Shown one piece after another: positions 45,335 through 53,943 of a stretch of DNA of 64,000 bases (position 1 is the first letter of the stretch; every line of letters begins with the position of its first letter). The stretch is from UBA5069 sp963773745. Its GTDB lineage: Bacteria > Chloroflexota > Anaerolineae > Caldilineales > Caldilineaceae. Where the stretch lies: assembly GCA_963773745.1 (NCBI GenBank), contig CAVZCL010000005.1:2108001-2172000 (forward strand), read 5' to 3'. The position numbers and the translations under genes are program-made. The notes beneath the pieces are model-generated. The model was given only the letters and a program-made list of their open reading frames with translations, ran no database searches and was not told the origin of the DNA.

Positions 45335-46128
45335 TCATTGCCCGGGCGCTTTGGCCTGCAATTCCGCCACAACGCTGCGCACGGCGTCCACATCGGCGAT
45401 GAGGCCGCCGCTCGTCAGATCGCGCACACTTGTGGCGGGATCCTGGTTGTCCGGCAGAGCCAGCCCGGCCAGCAGCGCATCCAGCGGTACCTGTGCCTGC
45501 TCTGCAATCTGGGCCAGGGTGTGCTTGCCCTTGATCTCGGCCGGGGCCAGAACTTCACCGGGCGGCAGCGGGGTTGGGCCTGTGCCATCGCCCGCACCGG
45601 CGCCAGGAGCCGCACCGGCGCCCGCTGCCTGAGGCGCATGCACCTCCGTCGCGCCCGGCGCGTCGGCGACAAGGGGCTGCGCTGGCGTCAGCGTCGCGGG
45701 TGCAAGCGTGGCGGCCAGCGTGGCGACGTGGCCGCTAATCCAGCGCTGACCGCCGGCTCGACGACGGCGGCGGCTGGAGCGGGAGTTATCGTAATGTCAC
45801 TCACGCCCAGATAGCTGTCGATCCGTTCGCGCACGAGCGAAATCTCGAAGTCCGCAACAACGCCCTCCAAGTCCTTGAGCGCTGTGTCGAGGGGCGTGTC
45901 GGCGGGAATCCCGCTCAGCCTGTAGAGGTCGGCGGGCGGGATGGCATAGCCGTCGGCGACCTGTTGCAGCGTCATCCAGCCCTTGATCTCTGCACCGCTA
46001 GCCATGTTCTGCAGATCCACCATCTCCTTGCCGCTCACAATCCAGTTGCCATTGGCCACCGCGCCTGCAATCACGCCGAGGAAGAGGCCGACCGCGAGCA
46101 GCGGCACGAGGAATCGGTTGACAATCAT
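45335..46128 (-). CDS. Membrane-anchored protein with two EIKG-TLxQ helical repeats, one frameshift
   Basis: About 264 residues. One N-terminal anchor (FLVPLLAVGLFLGVIAGAV), then two copies of a short domain: EIKGWMTLQQVADGYAIPP...LKDL (about 44-90) and EIKGKHTLAQIAEQAQVPL...VRDL (near the C-terminus). They are joined by an Ala/Pro/Gly linker. An indel near 45715-45730 interrupts the linker. ATG 46128 overlaps the stop of the iron-sulfur protein gene (ATGA) and has AGGGAG upstream. Domains of this kind accompany NapH-like or DUF4405-like electron-transfer membrane proteins; the function is unknown. Confidence 0.7.
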
Positions 46129-47054
46129 TTTGTACTCCCTTTGGCGGACAAAGTGGGTGAGACAGCGACGGATGGCTGGCTCCGGCGCAAGCGCTGCAAC
46201 CAAACAGCTGGCGCAAAACGCACCTCGAGCGTGGCGTGGCGCGGACAGGTCTCCACACACTCGAGACAGTTGATGCAGTTGGCGCTGACAAATGGGTTCG
46301 CCTCGGCCACGTCGATGCCCATGGGGCAGGGGCGGTTGCAGAGGGCGCAACTCTTGCAGGTGGACTCGGTGCGGTGGATGCGCAGCAGGCTGAAATGGTT
46401 GGTGAGGCTCAGGGCCCCGCCCAGCGGGCAGGCATATTTGCACCAGAAACGCGGAATGAAGAAGGAACCCACGAGGATGGCCACGGCAACTGCATAGGCA
46501 AGCCACTGCTCGGCGAGGTTGAACTCAAAGAGCCAGCCCAGGCCAAAGAGCGTGCGGTAGGGGTCAATGTCGGCAAACCAGAGGCGCACCGTGCTGATGG
46601 TCATGTAGAGAATGAGGCCAAGCATCAGGTAGCGGCCATAGCGCAGCCAGCGATCAATGGCTTGCGGCACGCGCACTGCGGGCACCTTCAGGCGCGTACG
46701 CAGCCAGGTGAGCCCATCCTGCAGCGTGCCGAAAGGGCAAATCCAGCCGCAGAAAGAGGCCCCCGCGACAACGGCCGAAACGAGCAGGGCAACGCCGAGC
46801 ACAATGTTGGAGGGGTGCGTCTTGGGTACGAACTGCCCGCTTGTCCACGTCCGCCAGAGTGTTTCCACGGCGCCAAAGGGGCAAAGCGCATCGATTGAGG
46901 CAGCGGTCACGCTCTCTTCAAAGAGGGCATGGCGCAGGCTGGCAGCGACGATGAAGAGCAAGAAGGCTGCCTGCACCAGCCGCCTGGCGATGCGCGTCCT
47001 GGAGATGGCTTGGCGCTTGCGCGGGCGGCGCGAAGGAGTCGTCTGGGCTGTCAA
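46125..47054 (-). CDS. NapH/MauN-type membrane ferredoxin
   Basis: About 309 residues. Several membrane helices with two CxxxCP motifs at their ends (SFCGWICPFGTLQDGL and WCKYACPLGGALSLTN). Then come two C-terminal [4Fe-4S] motifs, CKSCALCNRPCPMGID and CINCLECVETCP. This is the NapH/NosR/RdhC-like membrane electron carrier pattern. TTG at 47054 is used, with CGGAG seven bases before it. No terminal reductase lies nearby, so its partner is unknown apart from the coupled lipoprotein-like gene. Confidence 0.83.
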   Translation of the reverse strand: MTAQTTPSRRPRKRQAISRTRIARRLVQAAFLLFIVAASLRHALFEESVTAASIDALCPFGAVETLWRTWTSGQFVPKTHPSNIVLGVALLVSAVVAGASFCGWICPFGTLQDGLTWLRTRLKVPAVRVPQAIDRWLRYGRYLMLGLILYMTISTVRLWFADIDPYRTLFGLGWLFEFNLAEQWLAYAVAVAILVGSFFIPRFWCKYACPLGGALSLTNHFSLLRIHRTESTCKSCALCNRPCPMGIDVAEANPFVSANCINCLECVETCPRHATLEVRFAPAVWLQRLRRSQPSVAVSPTLSAKGSTK

Positions 47055-47457
47055 GAGTATGCTCCGATCTTCTGGTAGCGCCGTGTGCGCGCAAAAGGAA
47101 CCGCTGATGGAGAGAGCATACACCTGTGCAATGGAGGCGCTGCGAAGAAGATGAGGAGAAGATGTGCAGATAATGAGGGGAGAGCTCAGCGCGTCTGCAT
47201 GTTTGGGTTCGACAGGCCGGTTTGGAGAGACACGATGTAGCCACCTTGTAGCAATCTTGTATCTACGCTTGCGCGAGAATCGGGGGCGTATGGATGCGTC
47301 GTTTGCACGAGCCAAGCCACCCAGGGACAAAAGGGGGAATTCACATGAAAGGCTACCGTTTACTTCTCCCCTTTTCTGTTGATCTCCGCGCTCCTGCCCG
47401 CTGCATGGCCGCCTTCATGCAGCAGTCTCTGGCAGGCAGCGGCACGCAATGCTGGAA
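47055..47457. other. Gene-poor interval
   Basis: About 400 bases between two leftward genes. No convincing reading frame. A weak hairpin CTGCATG/CATGCAG (47401-47422) lies downstream of nothing obvious; the right part should hold the promoter of the iron-sulfur protein gene. Confidence 0.5.
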
Positions 47458-48255
47458 TCACATCGCTGACTGCCCATCAAGACCATAGCCACTTTCAATC
47501 AATTCCTTGAGGCGCTGCGTAAACCGCGCTGCGGGCGCGCCGTCAACTATGTCGTGATCAATGCTGACTGTGATACTCAAGTACTTGCGAGCTTCGATGC
47601 GTCCGGCCACGATCCCGGGCTTTTCGACAATCCCGCCCAGGGTGATCTGCAGCGTGTGGTTGGGAACAGGAATGCCCCAGCCGCTTCCTGCACCAAACAT
47701 GCCGATGCTTGACATGGACACTGTGCCAGAATAGTCCTTCCAGAGTTGCGGATTCCTGGAAAGAATGCGAATGAAAGAACGCCTGACAAATCCAGGCAGC
47801 AGGACAAACCAGTGGATGAACTCGGATTCTCGGCTACCCTCATGAGCGACTTGAAACAAGCGAATCTCGTCATGAATCTCACGGAAGGATTTCCGGTTCA
47901 CGGCGCGAATGATGTGGGGTCGAATCAATTTGCGCCCGTCAACCTCCACTTCGAAGAGGGTATTGATATCCACTTCATCAAAGATGACAAGCTGATTCCG
48001 CCAGTTTCGATAGGCATGCATATATTTGTTCATGTCAATGGCCTGCCCCAGGCAGGTCATCACAAACGCTGTGAAGGAGAGGGTCTCCCCGGTTTGTGCT
48101 TTGTGCTCACGTATCGTTGTCTGGGCTTGGGTGACATCGACTTCGAACAAGCCATGGACAATGTGCTTCTGCCGCCCAATGCGTCCGCCGTCCACCATGA
48201 GAGTGCGAATTCTGGGGAATGGAACGGTCCGGTAGCGAGTGTTGATTTCTGCCAT
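47458..48255 (-). CDS. Stand-alone 2-oxoacid dehydrogenase acyltransferase (E2) catalytic domain protein
   Basis: 265 residues matching only the catalytic core of dihydrolipoamide acyltransferases. It starts MAEINTRYRTVPFPRIRTL, has SSIGMFGAGSGWGIP and the active-site SIDHDIVDGAPAARF (His and Asp). There is no lipoyl or subunit-binding domain and no E1/E3 genes around, so it is unlikely to be part of a 2-oxoacid dehydrogenase. Related CAT-like folds acetylate small molecules. It starts three bases after the UGT gene and is probably co-transcribed, hinting at modification of the same compound. Confidence 0.82.
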   Translation of the reverse strand: MAEINTRYRTVPFPRIRTLMVDGGRIGRQKHIVHGLFEVDVTQAQTTIREHKAQTGETLSFTAFVMTCLGQAIDMNKYMHAYRNWRNQLVIFDEVDINTLFEVEVDGRKLIRPHIIRAVNRKSFREIHDEIRLFQVAHEGSRESEFIHWFVLLPGFVRRSFIRILSRNPQLWKDYSGTVSMSSIGMFGAGSGWGIPVPNHTLQITLGGIVEKPGIVAGRIEARKYLSITVSIDHDIVDGAPAARFTQRLKELIESGYGLDGQSAM

Positions 48256-48258
48256 TAC

Positions 48259-49518
48259 TCATCCCTCCAAACTCTGCCTGATGATCTTGACTGCATTGTC
48301 CACGCCGTGCTCAGCGCGGATGAGGCGTCCCAGCGCAGCGGCGCGTTGTTTCATGTCTGGATGCGCAGTGGCTGTTTGGATTGCTTGCGCCAGCTTCTCC
48401 GCGCTTAGCTTGTTGCGTGGAATGGGCGTCGGCCCAACACCAAGGTCATTCACACGTTTTCCCCAAAAGGGCTGATCGACGGTAAATGGAACAATCACCG
48501 TGGGAATACCCGCACGCAATCCTTCTGCAACGGTTCCTGCACCGCCATGGTGCACCGCCGCCGCCATGCGCGGAAAGAGCCAGCTGTGCGGGGCAGAGTC
48601 CAACACGAAGACATTGTTCGGCACCGCTACGGCCTGCATGCCTCCCCATCCGGTGAGCAGCAATCCTCGCTGTCCTGTTCTTGCCAAGGTTTCAAGGATC
48701 ATGGCGGTAAATTGTTCGTTGTCTCGTCCGGCCATGCTCCCGAAGCCAATATATACAGGGGGCGCACCGCTATCCAGGAACTCGCTCAATGCCGACGGAG
48801 GCGACCACTCGGCCTGCGTGTCTGCGAAGAAGTACCCTGTCACGTGTACGTCATGACCCCAATCCGGCGGATGCGGGATTATGGTTGGGCTATACGCGCC
48901 CAGCAGAGGCGTAGTCGTGAGTATGCGATAGAAGCTACCCGAGGTGTAGGGCGGCAGGCCGTGGCTCTGCCTGAAGCGATTTACAAAGGGGCCGTACCAC
49001 TGCCAGATTGCGTAGAGCATGGCATGGCCTGACAAGCGATTGTGCAAACTGCCCAGATTCTGCTGCACTGGCCACCCTGCGGCCGGAAATGCGCGTGTTG
49101 GCAGCAGCGGTGTCGGCTCAACATTGATGAGCGGAATGTCAAGGATTTCTGCGATAGACTTTCCGAACGGCGCAAAGACCGCCAGGGAGATGAGCGCGTC
49201 TGCATCGCGGCACGCTGCCAAGGCATCTTCTGCCATCTGGATTGCTACGGGGCCAAGCAGCTTGCGCATGGTGCGAATCGACTTGATGAAGTTGGTATTG
49301 CCGGTCTCCATGAATTCGCGTCCCGTGTCACTTGCCATGACTTGCTGCACGTCGCCACGCAACGGGTATGCGCGCAGATCGTGGTCATTGATGAAGCCGG
49401 CGAAATTTTCGGGTGCAGCCAGGAGAATATCGTAGCCGGCGCGCTGCAAGCCGCGCCCCAACATGATGCAGGGTTGCACATCACCGCGGGAGCCGGCTGT
49501 GAAAATTGTGATGCGCAC
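48259..49518 (-). CDS. UGT/MGT-type glycosyltransferase (GT1 family)
   Basis: 419 residues, GT-B fold. The N-terminal ITIFTAGSRGDVQPCIMLG is the typical acceptor-domain start. The donor-binding region has FVLDSAPHSWLFPRMAAAVH and HHGGAGTVAEGLRAGIPTV. Closest to sterol/lipid or macrolide glycosyltransferases. The gene behind it encodes an acyltransferase-like domain. No pump or resistance gene accompanies it. Confidence 0.9.
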   Translation of the reverse strand: MRITIFTAGSRGDVQPCIMLGRGLQRAGYDILLAAPENFAGFINDHDLRAYPLRGDVQQVMASDTGREFMETGNTNFIKSIRTMRKLLGPVAIQMAEDALAACRDADALISLAVFAPFGKSIAEILDIPLINVEPTPLLPTRAFPAAGWPVQQNLGSLHNRLSGHAMLYAIWQWYGPFVNRFRQSHGLPPYTSGSFYRILTTTPLLGAYSPTIIPHPPDWGHDVHVTGYFFADTQAEWSPPSALSEFLDSGAPPVYIGFGSMAGRDNEQFTAMILETLARTGQRGLLLTGWGGMQAVAVPNNVFVLDSAPHSWLFPRMAAAVHHGGAGTVAEGLRAGIPTVIVPFTVDQPFWGKRVNDLGVGPTPIPRNKLSAEKLAQAIQTATAHPDMKQRAAALGRLIRAEHGVDNAVKIIRQSLEG

Positions 49519-50453
49519 AACATCACTCCTTTGTAGAGCAGAAGAAACGTTATTTCGCGGCGAATGTCAATGCACTCGTCCAAGAGGCCGCAGATGCGCT
49601 TATGGAGGCGATGGACCATCCCCGGCGAGCAGGAGAAATCCTTGATAAGGTTGCTGAAGTTGGCGTAGGGGTAGGGATACTCGCAAGCAGAAACGGCTAC
49701 TTACGAAGTAAGTTCTAGGTCGGCCGCTGCAACCTTAGCACGTAGTGTAGGGCTGCCGTGCCATGGATGCAAGACGGGCAATCAAGACGCTGCTGCACTC
49801 TACCACTCCACCACCTTCGGCCGATACTGCAATGCCTCGGCCAGGTGAATGGCGCTGCAGTTGAGCACGGGGCCACTGATGCGCGGCTGGTTGCGGTAAA
49901 CCATATCGTCTGTTTACCTGCGCCACTTACGGAAAGGCGGCGCAGGGCTGAAATGGAGTCCAACTTACGTTGCCGCCCCCTGGGCCGGATTACGATTAGA
50001 TGAAGGGTTACAGTGCCTGGTTACGTGCTTGATGGGGAATGATGGTTAAGGATGCTGCCGCAAGCAGGAGCGCGGGCAGCTTAACGTTCGTTGCAGTTCC
50101 CGGTGGACGAGGGAAGACCGAGGGCTGAACGCGATCTCATCAAGGTGGGTGCAAGAGCGCTTCTTTGCACGCATAGCGGGTATCACCGCAGGTTATGCAT
50201 AGACTTTATTGCGGAGCATATCGGGCCGCGAACAGGATGCATTCGGTGCGAACTGTGATCGGCTGGTCCAGGCAACAAAGCAGTATTGCCTGACGAGCCT
50301 GAACCGGTTGAAGGAAGGTGTTAGCCTCACGGAACAACCAGGCAGTGAGAGTGCAAGGCTTGCCGCACCCGTGCGTCGGCTTCCAACGAAGATGGAATGT
50401 GAATCTGCCCTTTGCGACGCGCGCTGGTAAGGCGATAGTAGAAAGGGTGAAAG
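49519..50453. other. Gene-poor interval with decayed sequence
   Basis: About 930 bases without a convincing gene. It holds the comM remnant listed separately. Otherwise only short overlapping frames are seen. The 3' end contains the ribosome site (AAAGGGTGAAAG) of the next gene. Confidence 0.5.
49800..49898 (-). pseudogene. Remnant of comM/yifB (Mg-chelatase-like ATPase), internally deleted
   Basis: Read leftward, a 32-codon piece gives QPRISGPVLNCSAIHLAEAL, then QYRPKVVEW and a stop. RISGPVL resembles the RISGPLLDRID segment and HLAEALQYR the C-terminal end of ComM, which normally lie about 100 residues apart. This indicates an internal deletion. No upstream part of the gene is present. A shorter related tail lies at 51067-51105. 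Confidence 0.6.
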
Positions 50454-50996
50454 ATGTCTTCTCGTTATTCGTTAATCGCAAGCACAATTGCAAGCATAGT
50501 CGTCGTTGCGGCCGCTGGATTGATCCTGCTGCTTGCGGAGACGACTCAGGCAGCCACTGTCGAGTTGAGGGTAGCCGCCGTGGAGAGGAGCGCAGGAGAT
50601 GGGTTCGAGGGAGCGGTCATTCAAGAGACTGACCGCATCAGCATCCCTTATGGTTTTCGCGACAGCCTGGCCCTGATGGATGATGGCGACTCCGTCGTGG
50701 CGACCGGCCGAGGTGCCTGCACAGCCGGTGAAACGATCACGATTGCCTTCACCGTGACCCAATCGACCGGCGCGCGCGCGACCGGCTTGTGGGACGGTGC
50801 CTGCACAGGCGCACTCCAGAGCTGGACACAAACGTCTTCGACTATCCCGAGCCCCAGCTTGAGCGCCGGCGCGGCGACGGCCTGCGCTGTTGCCGAGACT
50901 CGCGCCGATGGCACCGTGACCGACTCGCAGGATTGGTGCAATGATGTCCTTCTCGCTACGCATACCATCTTCCTGCCGAGCGTTCGTAAAGAGTAG
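50454..50996 (+). CDS. Small secreted protein, unknown function
   Basis: 180 residues. An N-terminal hydrophobic segment (IASIVVVAAAGLILLLAE) acts as signal or anchor. The exported part is Thr/Ser/Ala-rich with four Cys (GACTAGE, GACTGAL, TACAVAE, DWCNDV) that could form two disulfides. It ends HTIFLPSVRKE; C-terminal (V/I)(Y/F)LPxV motifs are frequent in exported Chloroflexota proteins, recalled from general familiarity and not checked here. Good ribosome site before ATG 50454 and a terminator behind it. Confidence 0.65.
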   Translation: MSSRYSLIASTIASIVVVAAAGLILLLAETTQAATVELRVAAVERSAGDGFEGAVIQETDRISIPYGFRDSLALMDDGDSVVATGRGACTAGETITIAFTVTQSTGARATGLWDGACTGALQSWTQTSSTIPSPSLSAGAATACAVAETRADGTVTDSQDWCNDVLLATHTIFLPSVRKE

Positions 50997-51015
50997 CAGG
51001 TAACGGCGCAACCGT

Positions 51016-51067
51016 GGGCGGACGCCGTGGCTTCTTGCCGCGCAGGCGGTGCGGGTCCGCCCTTTTT
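51016..51067 (+). terminator. Terminator of the small secreted protein gene
   Basis: GGGCGGAC (51016-51023) pairs with GTCCGCCC (51055-51062), followed by TTTTT. The loop contains a smaller GC-rich hairpin. Confidence 0.75.
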
Positions 51068-51105
51068 CACCCCTCCATCACCTTCGGCCGGTACTGCAGG
51101 TAGTC

Positions 51106-51513
51106 AATCGCTTCGAGCAGTTCCTTTTCAATACCGCCGCTGAAGCCGTAGCCTACGTGGAGCAGGTGGAGAGCCCCAGTGTCAAGATCCTGCTGGATTC
51201 GTTCCACATGAATATCGAAGAAGACAGCATCGGCGATGCAGTTCGCACCGCCGGCGCACACCTGGGGCATGTCCATCTGGGCGAGAACAATCGACGGCCT
51301 CCCGGGCGGGGCAACTTCCCCTGGCATGAGTTTGAGTCGGCGCTCAAGGATATTGGTTACGGTGGTGCGCAGGTGATGGAGCCGTTCATGGTGCCGGGCG
51401 GGCAAGTAGGCGCCGACATCGCCGTGTGGCGCGATTTAAGCGTGGGGTTGGACCTGGACGCAGAAGCGGCTGCATCCTGCGCCTTCATGAAAGCACAGGT
51501 CGCTGCTGCATAA
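51106..51513 (+). pseudogene. C-terminal remnant of a sugar phosphate isomerase/epimerase
   Basis: Residues equal to the last ~135 of a D-tagatose/psicose 3-epimerase-like TIM barrel: NRFEQFLFNTAAEAVAYVEQ, KILLDSFHMNIEEDS, HVHLGENNRRPPG. The N-terminal half, with its own metal-ligand Glu, is absent. The fragment begins directly next to a comM-like tail (51067-51105, minus strand), so the 5' junction is a deletion or rearrangement point. Confidence 0.7.
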
Positions 51514-51868
51514 GTGGTGCTTCCTGCTGCGTAACGGTTCGCAGCAACGGGCCTCGCAACGCACTGGCTTCTCCAAACAGCGACAGGCAGCCCGGTGTGG
51601 TTAGGCCACTGGACAGCGAGTTGCCTTCTCACCGCCTCGCGGCCTGGTCGAATTGATCACTGCCGGCGAACTATACCGCACACATATGGCGCACCTCCCC
51701 GTCGGCGGGGAGGTGCGCTTCATCTACGAAGAAGATCTTTACGGATACAGCTTGGCAACAAACAGCTTGACCGCATTCCAGCAGCTCACCCAGTTGAAGC
51801 CAGCCGCCTACGGTGTGGCTTGCACCGCTCCATGAACGTCCGTGCAATTCCTTCATCACGCCGTCACG
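51514..51868. other. Intergenic interval with a 13-bp perfect hairpin
   Basis: No gene seen. GCGCACCTCCCCG (51689-51701) pairs with CGGGGAGGTGCGC (51706-51718), loop TCGG. It is downstream of the leftward methyltransferase/corrinoid gene and may end that operon, although no T-tract follows. Confidence 0.55.
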
Positions 51869-53833
51869 TCAGGCCGGCAGCGCGAGCAATTCCTTTGCTT
51901 TGCGCACGGCGGCGCCGGCATCGGGCGCGTAGCCATCCGCACCGATGGCCGTCGCGTACTCCTGGCTTACGGCAGCCCCACCCACAATAACCTTCAAGCC
52001 GCCGCGCACGCCGGCATCGTCAAGCGCGGCCACAATGGTGCGCAGCATGGGCGCTGTTGTGGTCAACAGTGCCGACATACCCACCAGGTCGGGCTTGTGC
52101 TCGCGAATGGCGCTGATGAAGACGTCGGCAGGCACGTCTGCTCCCAGGTCAATAATCTCGAAGCCGGCGCCCTCAAACATCATGGCGACGAGATTTTTGC
52201 CAATGTCGTGCAGGTCGCCCTTGACAGTGCCCATAAGAACGCGCGCCACGGGCTCGGTGTGCGTGGCAGTCAGCCGCGGGCGAAGAATCTCCAGAATGCC
52301 GCGCGCTGCCAGCGAAGCCGCCATCATCTCGGGAAGAAAGAACTCGGCCGTCTCGAATTTGTAGCCCACGATGGTCATTGCCGGGACAATGCCAATGCTG
52401 ATGAGCGATTGCGGCTCATAACCGTCATCCAGCGCCTCCTGGGCGCACGCCACAGCGTCGGGGCGGTTGCCCTCAATGATGGACTCTTGCATGTCGAGGA
52501 AGACGTCGGGCGTTTCTTCCTCCACGCCCTTGCCCAAATGTTCCTCTGCATTACCCAGCAATTCGGGGGAAGGCATGAGGCCCGGCATCGCATCGGGGCT
52601 GGTGCTGCGGAGGGGAATCGGCTTGTCATGACGCGCAGCCGGAACATAGTCTGCAGGTCGGTTGCCTACGCCGCCCGAACCATACTCGCCGTATTCTTGC
52701 AGCGTCTCCCACATAGCCATGATGTTTTCCGGCGGCACGTTGGCCTGGATGTTATGCACCGTGGCGGCCACAAAACCCCCATCGGGCCCCAAATCATCAA
52801 TGCGACGGCGTACTTCCTCGCGCACCTCGGCCGGCGACCCATCGGTGAAGACACCTTGCGTGTCCACCAGGCCGCCCCAGAAGGTCATCTCCTTGCCAAA
52901 GTCGCGCTTGAGGCCAGCTGATTCCATGCCTGCCGCACTGACCTGCACGGGGTTGATGATATCAATGCCAACGTCGATCATGTCAGGGATGATCTCGCGG
53001 ATTGCTCCGCATGAGTGGAAAAAGATCTTGGCATCGGAGCGCGCCTTGATGAAGTCCATAATCTTCTTGTGTCGGGGCTTCATCACCTTGCGATAGGTAT
53101 CGGGGCTAATGAGAAGGCCGAATTGCCCCGCCAGGTCATCGGCCTCCTGCACCACGTCGGCGTATTCCCCCACCATGGGCAGCGCAATCTCCCAATAGGC
53201 CAGTTTCAGATCGATGATTGTGTCCATGAGATAGGTCATCCAGTCGAGATTGGTGACCAGATCAGGGTAGAAACGAGCAAATCCGCGCGTCCACGCCGTC
53301 AATTCCACAAAACCTGCGGCGAGTCCGCCCAAGATGACAGGCTCGCCGAGGTCAACAGCCACGTGGCGCGCACGCTCTGCCAGCCCAGTGAAGCGGGCGG
53401 GGTCCGTGGGGTCGGGCCAGGGGAAGTTCTTGATGTCGTCAATCGAGGTGGAGCCGGCCAGTGGGTGGTGAAACATGTCGTAGTAAAAGCCACCATCCTT
53501 GGGCATACGCCAGCCAATGCCCCACTCGTCGTAGAAAAAACGGTAGCCCGGCATGGACGTCTCGTCCACTTCGATCTTGAAGGTTGCGGAGGATCGTCCG
53601 GCGACGTTGCGGCAGTCGGCGCCCAATTTCAGGCGCATGTCTTCATCCACCACCACAATCTGCTGGAAGATGTCCATCATCTCGGGCTCCTTTTCGGGGA
53701 GACCCAGGTAACGGCGCAGGTTGCGGTAAGCGTTGACGTGGATGCTGGTAAGGACGGTGCCGCCAAGGTCAAACGGAATGCGGTCCGGCTCTTTGTGGAG
53801 CAGAGAGGTCTTGACACGTTCGCGCGAATTCAT
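51869..53833 (-). CDS. CmuA-type fusion: URO-D/MtaA-like methyltransferase plus corrinoid-binding domain
   Basis: 654 residues. Residues 1 to about 390 are a uroporphyrinogen-decarboxylase-like barrel. Instead of haem-pathway residues it has FFHSCGAI (His273 and Cys275), the zinc-site type of corrinoid methyltransferases MtaA/CmuA. Residues about 430-525 form the helical cap (QESIIEGNRPDAVACAQEAL), and 535-654 the Rossmann-like cobalamin domain with GDLHDIG (539-545, His542 as lower cobalt ligand) and VGGAAVSQEYA. The same order occurs in CmuA of chloromethane degraders. Here it is the last gene of a sugar transport operon, with no chloromethane genes. Demethylation of a methylated sugar is my hypothesis; a methyl acceptor enzyme must lie elsewhere. 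Confidence 0.9.
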   Translation of the reverse strand: MNSRERVKTSLLHKEPDRIPFDLGGTVLTSIHVNAYRNLRRYLGLPEKEPEMMDIFQQIVVVDEDMRLKLGADCRNVAGRSSATFKIEVDETSMPGYRFFYDEWGIGWRMPKDGGFYYDMFHHPLAGSTSIDDIKNFPWPDPTDPARFTGLAERARHVAVDLGEPVILGGLAAGFVELTAWTRGFARFYPDLVTNLDWMTYLMDTIIDLKLAYWEIALPMVGEYADVVQEADDLAGQFGLLISPDTYRKVMKPRHKKIMDFIKARSDAKIFFHSCGAIREIIPDMIDVGIDIINPVQVSAAGMESAGLKRDFGKEMTFWGGLVDTQGVFTDGSPAEVREEVRRRIDDLGPDGGFVAATVHNIQANVPPENIMAMWETLQEYGEYGSGGVGNRPADYVPAARHDKPIPLRSTSPDAMPGLMPSPELLGNAEEHLGKGVEEETPDVFLDMQESIIEGNRPDAVACAQEALDDGYEPQSLISIGIVPAMTIVGYKFETAEFFLPEMMAASLAARGILEILRPRLTATHTEPVARVLMGTVKGDLHDIGKNLVAMMFEGAGFEIIDLGADVPADVFISAIREHKPDLVGMSALLTTTAPMLRTIVAALDDAGVRGGLKVIVGGAAVSQEYATAIGADGYAPDAGAAVRKAKELLALPA

Positions 53834-53943
53834 GGGTTCCCCTTTGGATCTAGCAATCGATTTTCATGGACGGCGTTTGCCATCCGCAAAGACAAAGTGC
53901 CTGCCATGGCGAGCGCGCACCCAGTGGGGCGGTCGCTGCCAAC

